Below are positions 11,201 through 26,200 of a DNA stretch of 64,000 bases, piece after piece. The DNA lies in the NCBI GenBank assembly GCA_910589415.1, contig OU342633.1, positions 52,694,404 to 52,758,403 of the forward strand. The letters are read 5' to 3'. The notes beneath the pieces are model-generated. The model made no database searches. It was not told the origin of the DNA and saw only the letters and a program-made list of their open reading frames with translations. The position numbers and the translations under genes are program-made. Every line of letters begins with the position of its first letter. Positions within the stretch are counted from its first letter, which is position 1. The stretch comes from Malachius bipustulatus (taxonomy: Eukaryota; Arthropoda; Insecta; Coleoptera; Melyridae).

Positions 11201-14200
11201 ACATCTATCTCGTGAAGTTTATCATTATTCTAAAGTTTTTCGTCTGGAGTTTGTAAGAGTAGATCCTAATGTTTATAATAAAAATTCGATAAAACATAAC
11301 AATCGTCTGAAGTTGCAACTTCAGTAGTTGATTTATTACAAGCAAAATACAAACTCGAAGTGATAACAATTCCAACTCTAGTTAGTACGTTAGTTACTTG
11401 AACTCTAAACTCCATTTTCCAGTCGATAAACTCCACATTGTGGTGAGAATTTCGTTCGTTTGTCTTGTAGATTTACTCTTGAGCTTGAGGGACACAAAGT
11501 AATGGAATCAAGCAATCCGGAACTACAATTACCATTCCACTTAAAACTCGAACAAGTTGAAGGAGAAAAAGAAGAAGAAACGACAGAACGGGGTGAAATA
11601 TCGTCTCACATTCGCACTCGCCATATCTGAGCGCATATATTGGTCACCCCCTGCTACATAAATAACAAGACTGGAGTTGAAGGGTTAGAAATTAACGGGT
11701 ATTAATCTTCGATGGAGACTCATGATCACTGAGCACGTAACAAGGATACGAGCTTTTTCATCCGATTCCCGATTCCAGACTTATTTGCTATTTCGTGGAG
11801 TAGTTTCAAGGGTTGACCGACCGGTGAGGGGATTTACAGGGTCAAGATTGTCAATATTTATCTGAAGTGAATGAAAATGGAAATAAGAGGACGAATTGCC
11901 CTTGGGCTCGATACATTTTCCCTGTTCACGGATTTTTATCCCTTTTACATTTTATGCGCGAAAATCTGGCAGTTACTTCGGATTTATGTTTATATTTTTA
12001 AGCTACAGAATGCTCGGTTTATATGTAACTAGTACGAGGGCGAAAAAAAATTGAGTTTATTGCTTGAAATTTATGTCTCTATAGGCTCTTGAAGTCTTTC
12101 ACCTACCAAGATAATCGTTGAAGTATTATTGAAGTTTAACGTTTAAAGTTTAAGGTCAGTCTAAAAGAGTTTGGAGTTTAATGTTTGAAGTTGTCGTCGA
12201 AAATTCAAACATAAACTTAAAAAAACATACTGCAGTAATTTTGTAGTAATATCGTCTTAAGTTGTGTCTGGAGTTTCTTAAGACGATACAAGCAACAGGA
12301 GTTGTCAGTTAATTATTATTGTGTAAACTCTATCGTAAATTTGACATTTTATGTCTTCGTTGATAACCAACTCCAGAAAAGCCTTAAAGACCTAGGAAAT
12401 GAAACTTCAGACGAAAACTCTAAGATCTTGATATTCACCAAACAAAAATATTCACCAAATTACTCTTGCACTCAAAAAATATAAGGGACAGATTTAAAAA
12501 ATGTAATTTTAACTCCTGACGACAAATTAAAAAAGTTATAAACTCCAGTCGAACAGCGTAGTTTTTTTTATTTTAAGGCTTAAAGGATTGGGACACACAA
12601 TAAAACTCTACTCAAGATGAAAACTGAACTTCTAAACTCCAGACGAAAAATACAGAATTTTCTACTCGAGACGATAGCTATTAAAATATGAATTCCTTAA
12701 TTATATTTTCTAGTTTATGAACCTAAAGAGTTTAATTTTACAATCCAGATGATAAAATACAAGACGGAGAAGTTTTCTTGCTTGATAACTCCAGACGATA
12801 ATCTCCAAAGTTCCGACATTTCATTCGACTGTTGGCAAAAGAATAATTACCAGGGCGGATCTATTCGTATGATGCAAGACTAATGTGGCTTGTAAATCTG
12901 ACAGACACTTAACTTTCAAATTAGCAATTGTGGGAAAAGGCCATTACAAGAACCGTAAATCATACATTGCGATCTCTCTCCTTTCAGAATATATACTGTC
13001 CTCTAAACCGGCAGCATATGAAACGAACCATTACGCCACTCCACACAACATTTCGCCGCAATAAAAATGCCCGCCTCGCAAATGGGCGGCCGCCAGCATC
13101 AAGCAAACAATAAAAGTTGAGAAGTTGAATCTCATGTATAAGAAAAGGAGCAGCAAGCACAAAGGAGGGAACTTAGCAGTGCTTAGAGCTCGGCTTATTC
13201 TCTCTCCGTTCCTGCTCCCCTCTGACCCACCCGAGATGTTAGACCCGCAGCCTCGGGCCTCTGCTGCCGCCACTCCCGCCCCCTGTCCCGGTTCACGTTG
13301 TATTAAACTTCGTATGACAGAGGAATGAGAGATTATGAAATTACGGAATATGTGAGGGTTTTTCCTATGTTGCGATTTATGAGATTACTGTAGTGAAAAA
13401 TTGTCGTTCGGGATTCAGTTGTTACGCAAGGCGACTAGCTGGAGTTTGGGGCAACTTCAGACGTAAGACTTTCATCTCTTAATACTAATAATATACTTCA
13501 AACGATTTCACTCTTTAAGTCTTTAACTTATAACTTTAAAAGAATCTAGAAGGTTTACTGCATTGTCGACTGAAGTTTGACTGAAGAATCGTCTGAAGTT
13601 CATCGACGTAAAGTTGCGCTTTCTTGCAAGTTTAATTTAAATCATCTGATCTTCTATAGGATAGATGCATGCTGGAGTTTGAGCCTATTATAAATCTTTC
13701 GTCTGGAGTTTCTCAAAACTTCAAACTTCAGACTTTTCCTACTTCTAAAATTGAGTCTGTTAAAAGTCAAATCAAGTTCTATAATCGTTACACTTCCGAC
13801 TTAGCGATGACTAGTTAGTGAAGTTTTAAGTTTTACGTTCCATGTCGTCTGCGCCCGCATGGTAAGTCGGCTGAAGTTGAAGTGCATCGTCTAGAGTTGT
13901 AAGTCCAGCTACTTTCTATAATTTTAAACTGTTTCATCCATCTTGCCATTAAAGTTCAGATTCGATACTTCTACATAATATAGGAACTGGTAGATAATTA
14001 GTTTGTCGTCTGAAGTTGAAAGTTTTATCTTTTAAAGTTTCGAGTAAACTCGTGACGCAGTGACACCTACCGATACTTTATTTTTCAACTTTCTGGTTCA
14101 CCCCGTACTTCACGTCACACATCGACTGTCGAACGAGCGACATCCTCGACTTCAACTTCAATCGCCAGAACGACTTCTGAAGGATTCCCGCGGGTTGAGG

Positions 14201-17200
14201 CTAGTGCTAGTGAATATTGGAAAATACTCAATTTTCAAGCTTCTGCTGTGATATTTGCATAAAGTGATGGGTAGGTGTGCGACGGGCGTCTGTGTCAGAG
14301 ATGGACAGGTCGAGCCGGATTAGAGAAGGTGTTGAATAAAATATCTTCCGGGTCAACTCGTGATGGCCGGATGATTTTGTCTCGTGCATAAAGGGTTGAA
14401 GGGTGTTAAATATTTACGAGAGTAACTGCGAAAAGGCATCTTTAAATGGAATTATGAAAATAGCAGCGGATGGGTTCCCTTTATGATAACAGGACACAAG
14501 AGAACTGTCATACTTATAGGGAAGAAATGGAAGTCACGGAGGTGTAGGAATATGAGAACAAGATGAGAAGAAAAAGGAGTGACAGATATGTTACTTGACG
14601 TCGTTACTTGAAATCGTAATTGATTCCGGGCTGTTGTACCGTGGTCCATGGAGATTAGAATAGACAATATACTTACTTGAAGTAGGTGAAGATGGCGAGG
14701 GCGATGAGCAGAGTAATCAAACTGACCGTGTAACCGGCGAAGTAGATGGTCGTCTGGGTCTCTACTTCCGATCCATGGACGATCTCCCTGCAGAGGGTGT
14801 AATTGGACCGCGCCCAGCTGCCATTTCCGGTGCATTCACGGGATGCGTTTTCTGCAAAATTCATTTAAGAGGTTAAAATTTTATTTAACTTAGTTAACCA
14901 TGGGACTCCAAATAAAGTCGACCAATTTTGTCTTCTTGTTTTTGGACCAGATTTATTTTATAAAATATATTTCGAAGACAAAAGAAGACAAAATTTGAGA
15001 AAAATCGGATAAGAAACGACAATTTGACGAACCTTTGAAAAGTATAATAGTTTTGTTTCTATTGCAGCTCTGATGGTAACTTTTATAATTAGAAACAGGC
15101 TGATAATTTGAGAATCCTAAGAACTAATATTTCTAAATCAATATTCTATTCAAAGCCTATTTTGATTAAAAGATTCAATTATTCCTCAGAAAGTTCATTC
15201 TAGAAATTTATAATTTCTATTCTGGAACAATCGCGAACTAGGTATACAAAGATGGACTGTTGCCGAACTGTTAGAAAATTTTAATTTGCAACAAGTATAA
15301 TATCAGAAGAATTTAATTATAGGTACGTCATAAGTGGATGAAATGATGCAAGGTAAATTAGTAGATATACTTGAAATTAACGTTCCAGCCCACCTTTTCA
15401 GCGCTCCATAATACAGAGTGCTTTTGAAAGTCCACTTGAACCCGTTCGTTCAACTACCCACTCAAGTTTGCTGCAGCGAATCTCTTTTTATATTATTATC
15501 GTGAACTAGTAAATTAAGCGAGTAAAGAGAAGCTCCCGGATTATTCCTCGAGAGAGAGTCTGGGATAACTTAACTACCCCGCAGAGAGTAAACACTAAGA
15601 CTAAAGACATAAACTCGAGCGAAATGACAGGCAGTCAGTCTTGCCTTATTGCCTCTGTTGCATAATCCCTAACAAACTAACAACTTTTATTAGTTAATGG
15701 CTCGAAATGGTCGTTACTCAGTTACGACGCAGCTGAAGCGAAATTATTGCCAGTTCCAGAAGACTCTATCGAGATTGCTGCTGCAGTATAGTTTTAGTTC
15801 TTCTTGCAGATGTTAAGCCAACTTTATTACAGCCAATAGTCTTCTTTATTGGCGCGAAAAATTGTACAAGACTACATCTACTTCCAGTTCGTGTTATTAT
15901 GAAACAACCCCCAATTAAGACACCAATTAAAAACCATACACACCCAAAACTGAATATATTGTGTCACGGTTAAAACACCTGTGGTGTATTATTTGGTAAT
16001 ATACTCTTTTACTCGTACTAACCCTCGGACGCCAAATTTATTTTCACATTACAAGTGGTGACAAGATCATTAGTCTTATTGCCATAAGTGTTTAGTTTAT
16101 ATACCTTGTTACGTTTACCCCTCCCCCCAGGCCTATTGCTCTTTTACTGAAAGCAACTGTGATCGTCTTTCCCTGAGTTTACACTCATCGGACCGTTGTG
16201 TTTTTCTCGTTGTGATTTACCGTAGTTATTCCCGTAGTCACCCCTGCTCTTTGATTGAGGTATGCCAGGATTAGTATGGCCGAAGTGGATGCGCAAAAGA
16301 ACCTAGTGTGTCTCATTGTAACCTGGATTTTCTTCTTCTCGGCTGATTTGAATTTCTTACAGAAAGGCGGGGAAATTAACTGAGACTTGTTGTCAACTGT
16401 TGGTTTCCTTCCAGAGAGTTTAAAAGCGAATGGCGAGCGAGAGATGATGCGTTTGCAGAAGAGCATAAAAAGGTGAAGGGCGAGAGTGGATACCTTTCAT
16501 ACATTTTTCAAACTCCTATCCATTTCGGATTCCACTCTTTTACACCCCTGTGCTTTCATATTATTTCATTCCTTTTTTTTCAAAGGGAAGTGTGATTACA
16601 TCACCTTGATTGCAAATTACCCGTGATATTGCGGGAGTATTTGTCTTGATTACCTATTCAATAATTTCCTTCCTTTTATTTCCTTTACCTAGTTTCTTTG
16701 ATTTCATTCCAAGCATCGGCTTGAATTAATTAAAGAAAACAACCATTTGGTTACAAATTACCCGGGATATTGCGGGAATATTTATATGATTTACCTATTC
16801 AATATTTATTGAATTCTCATTTAGTATTTTAATGAGCTTGACTCGTTGACTCGGCTCTTCCTTTCCTTTCGGAATTTTTATGATCGTTTGTTGTGGGCTT
16901 TACCCTGATACATTTGTGACCATATGATTTATGACCATTCATCTCGTCTTATTGACTTTCTAGACAAAACAAAGATCCTTTCCCGCTCCCAGCATGGTTT
17001 TCTTAAAAACAGATCTACCCAGACGGCTCTTGTAGAGCTTACGGACTTCATATCTCAGGGTTTGGAGGAGGGGATGCGCACTGTGGGCTGGCTTTTGGAT
17101 CTCTCCAAGGCCTTCGACAGTGTGTGCCACGAGTGCCTCCTTCGGAAACTGGAGAATGTCGGAGTTCGTGGATTGCCCCTTTCTTGGTTTACCAGCTACC

Positions 17201-20200
17201 TACAGGGAAGAACACAGGCGGTTCAGATTACTGGGTCTGATGGCCGACCTGTGCGATCACCCTTTGCTCCAGTCTCCTCTGGGGTGCCACAGGGTAGTGT
17301 TCTCGGTCCACTTCTTTTTCTTATCTTCATTAACGATCTGGGCCCCAAAATTACCTCCCCAAATTCACTCTGTGTTAACTATGCTGATGATACAACAATT
17401 CTTATTAGGATAAAACCAGGCGACCCTCCTAGTCTGATAGATACCATTCAACTCCCGTTGAAAAGAGCAAGTTTATGGCTCAGGGCCAATGAACTAAAAC
17501 TTAACTTAGACAAAACTGAACTGATTGATTTTCACTCTAGCCGATCACGTCTTCCACCTTTACCCTCCATACCCACCGATGGTGCCTTGATCGAGCCGAA
17601 GGGCGTGGTGAAGTTTTTGGGCTTCCACATCGACCAGAACCTAAACTGGGCGGCTCACACAGATCATTTGTGCCGTCGTCTTGCTAGTGTCTGCTTCCTT
17701 CTTAGACGCCTTCAGCACACGGTGTCCCCTGAGGTTCTTCTCTTTGCTTATTATGGGCATTTCATCAGCCACGTGAACTATGGGCTGGCCGTCTGGGGTG
17801 GGTCTGAGAGATCTCTGCGAAGGGTTTTTCTTCTTCAAAAGAGAGCGATTAGGATCCTGACAGGCTTGTCAATGCAGCAGTCATGCAGAGGCCATTTCAG
17901 GCGGCTTGGGCTTCTTACCGTGCCTGCTTTGTATGTCTTCTCTCTGCTCAAACTGATCCACAAAAATCAGGATAGACTTTTACCTTACCGATTCACGCAT
18001 CACTACAGTACCAGGTTCAATTTGTTTAAACCTCCTAGACACCATCTGTCGTCTTCAGAAAGGACATTCACGTACGCATCTGTCAAATACCTGAACCACT
18101 TCAAAATAGATCCTGCAACTGTTGGGTTCTCAGCGTACAGTGCGTATCTCCGGAAACATCTCACGGAGTTGGAACCCTACACTACCTCTGATATACTGTC
18201 CTTCCACCCCCCATCCCTACCTGCAGTCTGATATTAAAACACCTAAAACTCAAAGCCTTGATCCATCCTTATCATAGAGATGGAACTATGCCTCGATCGA
18301 GAACTGATTTCTTTTGTGTCTCTGCGCGTCTCGACCCTCACTGTTCCCAGCGTTATGCTGACATGCTGTGTGTTTTAAAAATTTTTACTGTTTGTCTTTA
18401 TGTTTGTTTTTATAATTTCTGTAATGACGCTGTTGTACTGAGCAATGACTGTTGTAATTCAAGTACAATAAAGAAATTTGTAATTGTAATTGTAATTGTA
18501 GTCATTCGCTGGTCGAAGTTTCTAGTTTGACTTGGACGTCCAGAGCAGTGTTTTCCATGTATGTTTTAATTGCTACCTCCTCTTTGAACGTTATCGAATG
18601 TCTTTCCAATTGCTTTTTCAATTGTGAAAGCGTGGTTTTCCTGGTTTTATGAAGGAAACTCAATCAGAGTTCGCTCGTTGCCATCTCCGGGTGAATTAGG
18701 GTTAAGGAAGTTTTTTAAGAATTGTGAGTTCGAGGTTTGTTCGAAATGAGATTTGCCCTAACTAATTTAGGGTTGCAGAATTAGCAAATGTTTTGTTTCA
18801 TTCACATCACTAAATATCTATAGAGATATTGAATTTTTTTTCTGAGGTTGTTACTTTTATAGTCGGCCTCGTCTTGGTGTCGCGTATCAACCTGCGCAGA
18901 TTCCTTGACGCCGTCATGGCTCGATGTAATGCCAGAAGAAAGTCGATATCGTCATCGTTTCGACGTAATCGGCGATTTTATTACAAAACAAAAGACCTCA
19001 ACAATATAAACTTACTAATAGAACGAACGTCTTTCATAATATATCATAAATATAAGAAACGGATACCACGCAATCCCATATAACTCAATCCGAGATTACC
19101 CTGCCACCTCAACTCCATCCAGCTATGAATTATCTAAAGAATTGCCGTGGCGTGGGGCAAGGGGAAAGAAATTGAGACGTCGAGGAAGAACCGGCATACG
19201 CGATATTTCTCATACATGTTAGATAGGCAGGGGTTAAGGGGGTATACCGATACACTCACTCGAGTCGAGCGCGGAGATGGATGATGGGATGCATCAGGAC
19301 TATCTCGCGGGCGAGCCGCCCCCGCTGCCCCCGCCGCCGCAACATGGGCGGGATTATTCCCTTACAAGCATCAGTTTACTCCGGGCATGTCCGGGATACA
19401 ATGGAACGGTCATCAATCATGATTCGGCCTTGTAAAGGCTGGTTTTTCCTAATGAAACTGGGAAACTTGATGAAAGTGTCTGCTTTTCAAAAGAAACATG
19501 CGTTGACTTATCATGAATGTTATAAATAATGAGGGACGATTATTGATAAAAACAAACGCGGCGTCTACGCGTTCTTCTGTCGAGGTCCTTTTTTCGTCTT
19601 AATCTCGAATCAATATTTTCGGTTTTTATTGTCTATTATTGTAACGTCATTTACAGGATTTTTTGTAGTCTATATTTATTGATTAATGGAAAAATAACAA
19701 AATATAACGCCTTATTAACCCTATCGCTTCAAGTTGGAGTACTTTCACAAACTGTTCTCACTAGACTGACTTTTCTTCCATACACTTACACTATTGTAGA
19801 TTGTTTCTATTCACAGCTTTGCTCTAACTGGTGCATGCGCGTTTCAAACAAGTGCTGCGTCTACGAACCGGTCTACTGTAATTATGGCAGAAGGTACCAA
19901 TTCTCGAAACGTCAAGAGAGATGCTTTTCAAACGACTAGCAGCGCCATTTCTCGTTTCGCTCACTAAGCTGTAAATAAATAACAATTTTCATATTCTGTA
20001 ACGCGTACCTTTTTCCTGACGCTATTTGGGCCCCATTTTTTGGTTTTGGCCTATTTTGGTCACGTTTGGGTCTATTACTCGTTTTTACTCTCGTGCACCA
20101 TCTTTGTTTCCTCCTTAAGGAGAGGAGGTCGATCCTAGAGAATAGTTAAAAAACTGCTGTTTAAAGTGAATTTACCCCCTGTTTTTTAGTTAATTATACG

Positions 20201-23200
20201 TCTTGTATATTTGTCATTTCTAGATCGTAACTTAGGCGAAAACTCCCCACATCAGTCTCAACAAAAATATTGATTTAAATTTCGCGCGTAATATAATATA
20301 AAACTAGCGCCGCTGCCATCTAAAGTTTTTAATAAAGAGGACGCTCTTGAAATGTTCAATTCCATCCTGACACTTTAATTTTGATTCTAATAAATAACCA
20401 GATAGACGACGCTTTTTTCATATTATCCTCCTTTGTATTAACATACCATTCCCTGAGAGCGACTACTTCCAGGATCCGGGATGAAAAGGCGATTCAAACA
20501 AGCGCACATACTCCTGACAGATATGTAGGTACAAAAATGTTCGCACAATAATAGTAGACCTTTATCTTGTAACGCCAGCTCGTTGAATAATGCAAATGAT
20601 CCTGGTTGATCCCGGGGACACGTGCGGGGGTTGCGCCCAGTCTCGTCTCCCGCTGTTTGTTCGTTGCACCAGCTACATAGCGCTCGTGTGTATACAACAA
20701 TGGTCGGATTTAGGTCGGGACAAATTCACATATCGCCTCCGGGAATAATCCTGGAACATACAATTACATCTCTCTGCTCTGCATTCACCTTTAGAACGTT
20801 TGGATTCTGATGGGGAGCTTCAATAGTGACAGTAGAATTGTCCGAGAAATTCAAAAGTATGTATTATAACGAAGGAACTAGGATCACTAGAAATATTCTG
20901 GATTCGTATCTGTTTACTTTCTCTACAAAATTATTATGATGACGCAGCCAATTTCGCCGTAATTACTATTTAGTTGAGTTGTAGATTGGAAGTGGAAGAC
21001 TGAAGTACCTACCATAGAGTAAGGAATAGTAAGACAACCGTGTTAGAAAATAGGGTGAAGTGATTGTGACAAGTGTAATAATTGTAATTTGTGAATACAT
21101 AAAGTCTAAGACCGTAACAGTATCATAAAATCAACATAAAATGATATTGTTCAGGATGATTAATGGGATATTTATGCTAATGAGCTCATGTCACATATTA
21201 ATTATAGTTACAATGCAAATAACATTATTTGAACAGAAGATTCTTCTTTGTTCTTGAAAATATCTTGAAATTTGAAGATTATGACACTAGAGAACAAAAA
21301 AATGACCTGACGCTTCTGGAATCATCTCTCTCTCTCTCTCGCTATCTTTCTCTCTGGCTCTGGTGTATGTATAATAAGAAGGTTGCGTTCCCCACAATAG
21401 TTAGTCTAGTTTGGAATAGTTTGGAATTAGAGGTAAAGTAAAGTGGCATTTAATGAAGACAAACATAGTGAAGTCAAGTGAATTATTACAGAGTTTAGGT
21501 TAATTGTTTATTGTGACAGAATATGTATCATTAAGTCGATTTATTATTATGTAACTTTAAGGGAGAAAATCAATTCATATATCGCCGTGACTCCATGCAA
21601 AAACGTCTCGACCACCCGACCTTTCTGTCTGTTCGTTATTTCCCCAGAATTAGTGGATCTGGCCTGGCAGTCAGGCGGTCCTTTCCCTAATGAAAAAAAC
21701 CACGGGAGTCGTTAACGCTGCACGGCGACTCGAAATGAAACCGAGACAAACACCAACACCAACACCACCTCCTGGAAACAATCCCGGTAAAAGGGAATTA
21801 GAGAAGACTTAATTAGGAGTTACCGATCAACCGGGGAGCGGGCGGAACGACCGGAATGCGTGATTTTCGGGGGACGTCCGAATACAATGGTCCATGAGCT
21901 GTTCTCAAAATGCTTGGAATTATTATAATAACGTAATTATAATTTTGTTTGTTATTCTGTCTCTACGTGTGCTCTCGAGTCGGACTTGGCTTATGAATTA
22001 TTAATCTGAACTCATAATGGATCCCGTTAGATATTCAGGTGGATACGACGATCCAGGGAGGGAGGGAGGGGGGAAGGGTAGATGAGACGAATCTTTGTAC
22101 AGTGCTCACCGGATGCCACCGGGATGAGACGAGATAAAGATGGATTCAATTTAACTTGTAATATTATGATGGTTATAATTATCATTGTGAGAAGGCAACC
22201 TCTTTGAAATTCTTTCTTTATAATTTTTTTAATCTGCGGGACTCCAAAAATGTTTGCGATTATTTTTATATTCAAATAATGTTCGCTGTTACTTGAAAGG
22301 TACCATAAGTAAAAGTGACGTATCCTCATTAGCATAAATACCCAATTAATCTCCCTGAACAATGAGAATCGATAAGCACAAGTCGCACTAGTTAGCAAGT
22401 TGATCGCGGCGAACAATCCAAAGCGTTTTTTTTTTTTTTTGTTTAAAACAATCGGTCAATCCAGTTGTCACGTATTAGTATATTGATGAAGAAATGATAA
22501 AGTTTTGGGTCATTATATACATCCGCGGCTCCTACAGTTTCACTATGGCACCTATATAGGGGTGGAGGACATACCTATAGTAACACCAGGAAGGTATTAA
22601 TTTGCTTTGCAAATGAAAGATAAGCGAACAAAAGGGCATCAAAAGAAAATCTTCCTGAGTGCGGGCCTGTTTAGAACAGCGAAAATCACAATAACCATGC
22701 AAGGTCAGAGTGTCGAGTGGACGGCGGAACTCGTAATAACAACACCAGAGCCGGTCTGGTAAGATACGCAACATACATGGCATGCAAACGTAGTCGGAAT
22801 ATAATAGCGAGGCGATGACGCGTATTTTGGAATATAAATGCAAAATAAATGGAAAATTCAAAATAAAAACTGTGCTACTGTTATTCTCGAAGATTTTCCT
22901 TGCCCTGAAAGTGAAAAAAAAATAGAAATTCGACCGTAGTGCCAAAGAGGACTTAGTGGTGACCTTGATATTAGTTTGCAATGGCTGTTTTTAGCTTCTT
23001 ACCCACCCAGTACCCCTATTTCGCTCCTCGGTCCCGAAAAAATTGATGAAACGTAGGAGCCGCGGATGTATACAATTACCAAGTTTTGTACTGCGCTACT
23101 GTACTGGCCGCTGTATAGTAAAATGCCACAGCGCGTTCGCTCATTAAGTTTATGGTAAACAACAAGCCGCGCGGCTAGAGGGTCGAGTTTGCGCCGCCAC

Positions 23201-26200
23201 GACTCCCCGGCTACTGCTGCCAGTGGGCGCCAAGTGTGCTCTTATTCGAGATAGCACTTTTAAGTAGTGCCGCGTACGACAGTCCTTATCTTTGAGAAAA
23301 AAATGATAATATTGTTGATGTCGGCTTTGAATTCTTGCTGAGTCTCCCGTTTTTCTGTATTCTTGAGGTCAGCTGCGTCTGGAACAATGCTTCATATGGC
23401 TGTCTCCAAAGCGCAGTTCGAGAGCCCTAACCAGCTTGTCAAAGGCCCTCTATTCCTGCTCCGGAATAGTTTGCAAGAGTTCCAGAGCTGTTCCGCTTGA
23501 GGCCAAAACTAGAGCAGTGGCATTCTCCTCTGGCGTTAATGCGTTTGCTTCCTCAGCTGCATTAAACTGACGTAGATGAGTATTCCAGGAACTCTGTCCG
23601 TCAAAATTTGGATGCTTCATGTGATGTGAATTACCTCCGTGGATGCTTGCCGCACTCCCCGCGCTGCGTCGTTGACGTGTTTTCAGGTTCTAGATGCGAT
23701 TCTGCAAACTCTCTATTTCGTCGATGATTTCTTTCCTGATGCCTCGATTCTAGCCTGAGTTATTACTTTTGCGCAGAGCTGGTTTTATCTCAACTCATCC
23801 AGAATCTTCTTTAATTCTTCTTGTTCTTTTTATTTCCTTTGTCTCATTTTTTGGTCTTCGAAAAGTTTCTTTATTTCTTCTTGCTCTTTTAATCTTTCAA
23901 TTCTTCTTCTTCCTTGTTTTTTGACCTTTCAATTCTTGTTTTGAGAATTTTCTTTATTTATCTTTGTTATTTTAATCTTTTTAATTATTCTTCTTCATTT
24001 TCTGTTAACCTTTGGGGTTCTTGATCTTCTAGGAGTCTTTGCTCATATCTCTGTTCGTCTATAGTTTTTTTTTGATCTTCCATCATCTTTATTAACTACT
24101 GAATTGCTTCCGTTTCCATTTTCCGGCCAAGTTAGTTAGATTAGATTAGATTCATCGTGAGTGGGCCATTGTGACACCTCCACTGAGACCTTAGCTCTAT
24201 TGTGGCTCACATCTAGTCGTACCACATTAACCCCATCAGGTCAGCCTCTTTAAGGAAGCCGACCATCTTGACTGTTGCCGATGTATCCAGGTCCTGCGGT
24301 ATGAGAAAGTCTCTCCCGAAGGTTTGTACTCTGGTTATTCGTCTCCCTTTTTCTCAGGGGAGATTTGTTTCTCCTTCTGGTTCAGCGGAATCGAGCTGTT
24401 TCTTGGAGTCGGATTACAATCGATCTCCACAGCTTACGAAGCATATTTGTTTTAAATACTCCATGGATGTTCAAAAAAAAAACTTCCTCATAAAACCCAC
24501 AAAATTTCATTTGCATATCTCGACCGGTTTCAGAGCAAATAAATAAATCGTCAGTTTTTATTTGGAAAACGAAGCATTTGCACACATACGTTTACATAGC
24601 AAACTCTCATTATTTTTTCATGCACAATCACCCCCTGACCTGAAGTTTGTCTCACTTATTTAATAACATTTATACCCCATATGTTGTTCTGGAACGCCTT
24701 CGAACTCTAACGAACTCCAAAATGTCTTTTAGGAGTTCAAAATCTTCTATTCCTGGAACACAGTATGAGCTTCCAGACCCTCTGACAGATTAGCTGTGGG
24801 AGTTTTTTTTTTTCCTTTGGAGGGCCGTCTGATTCGGGATCGCCGGAAGCACCTCAGCCTCGTGGGTTTATTGTGCTTAGCTGTGGAAGTTAGTTCACGA
24901 ACTTTCCCTCTCGTGGTCGAGAATTTCCCTTAAATATCGCGCCTGTCTAGGAGAGTAGAAGTGATATATGGAACTCGAGTTGCCATAGGTGCGGCCAACC
25001 ACACGTCCCCCAGGCTGCGGTAGCTGCAGTGGTTTGGCAAATCCAACTGCAATAGGCGGTGTCACTGACGGTCATTTCTAGAGGCCACTGCCACTAGTGA
25101 GGCCACAATAAAAAAAACAATAACAATATACAGAACGTTTTCTTTCAATTTTAGTTAAGATATTTCGACATTTGAACTTCGTATGGTTTAAGAAATAAAC
25201 GCTAACTTGTCCATAAACTCTCTATTACCAATAAATAAAGGAATAAGAAAAAGAATAATAACGCAGTAACATTATCCCAAATTACAAGAAACACTTGTCA
25301 AGGTTTCATAAAGTAATCAATGTTTCTGTTCCGCTCTTCTAACTAATCTCCAGAGCCAGCAAGCAGCAAGCAATGACTGGTCTACTCGGGCTGAAACCCA
25401 TCCCACCACGCAAAAAGGGCGCAGGGAGGATCACCCTTACCCCACACCTCGGGTCATGGAAGCGGGAGCACGCAACAAGTAGAAGCAGGCAAGGGAACTT
25501 CCGTTGCCGTTCCAAGTCGAAAGGCGGCGAAATTTGAGGTCGAGGGATTTAAAGGGGTTAGAGTGTTAGCAGTTATTCTAAATCGTTAGCCCCGCTTTGA
25601 GAAACTTCTTTCGTTCCTCATTTCTTACCGTTGGCATTCATGAAGTGTCCCAAGTCTCATTTAAACTGTTAAATTAAACGAAAGGCGTCTCGACAAGACT
25701 TATTGGAAAATCTGGCTACTCGAACTGGATGATTAATTTATCTCTGATAGAATTTTCAATAGACCCCCCCCGACCTCGGTGATCGCTTTAGTTATCCCAA
25801 CGCTGTCTAAATTAGAAATAGCGAAGCAGAATAGGACGCTCTATAAATAGGAGACCAGCAGGTTAATTAATAATGACTGCATGGAATATGGGACAGGAGC
25901 ATGTGATGGCAATAAAATTTTGCAATAAAATTTTTAATAAGAGCTAACAGCTGCTATTAATCGGCTCGTAAACGTTATTATAATGAAGCAGGGAGATCGA
26001 GAATTGTTTCACGCATCGCTTCGGCCAACGTAGGGGATACGAAAATAAGTAAATCTGACAACACAGCTCTCTAAGGTAGATAAATACAAAACTCTAATTC
26101 AAAATAATTTATTTATGAAAATCTGGTGACTTTATCAAGAAGACGTGTTTTATATGACGTTTTAAGGTGATATAATTGACGTCCTCTAGACATAATATAA

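Noticed and set aside
22532..22981. 149-codon minus-strand frame within the 553-bp MITE
   Set aside because: No transposase motif, and a MITE of this size is expected to be non-coding.
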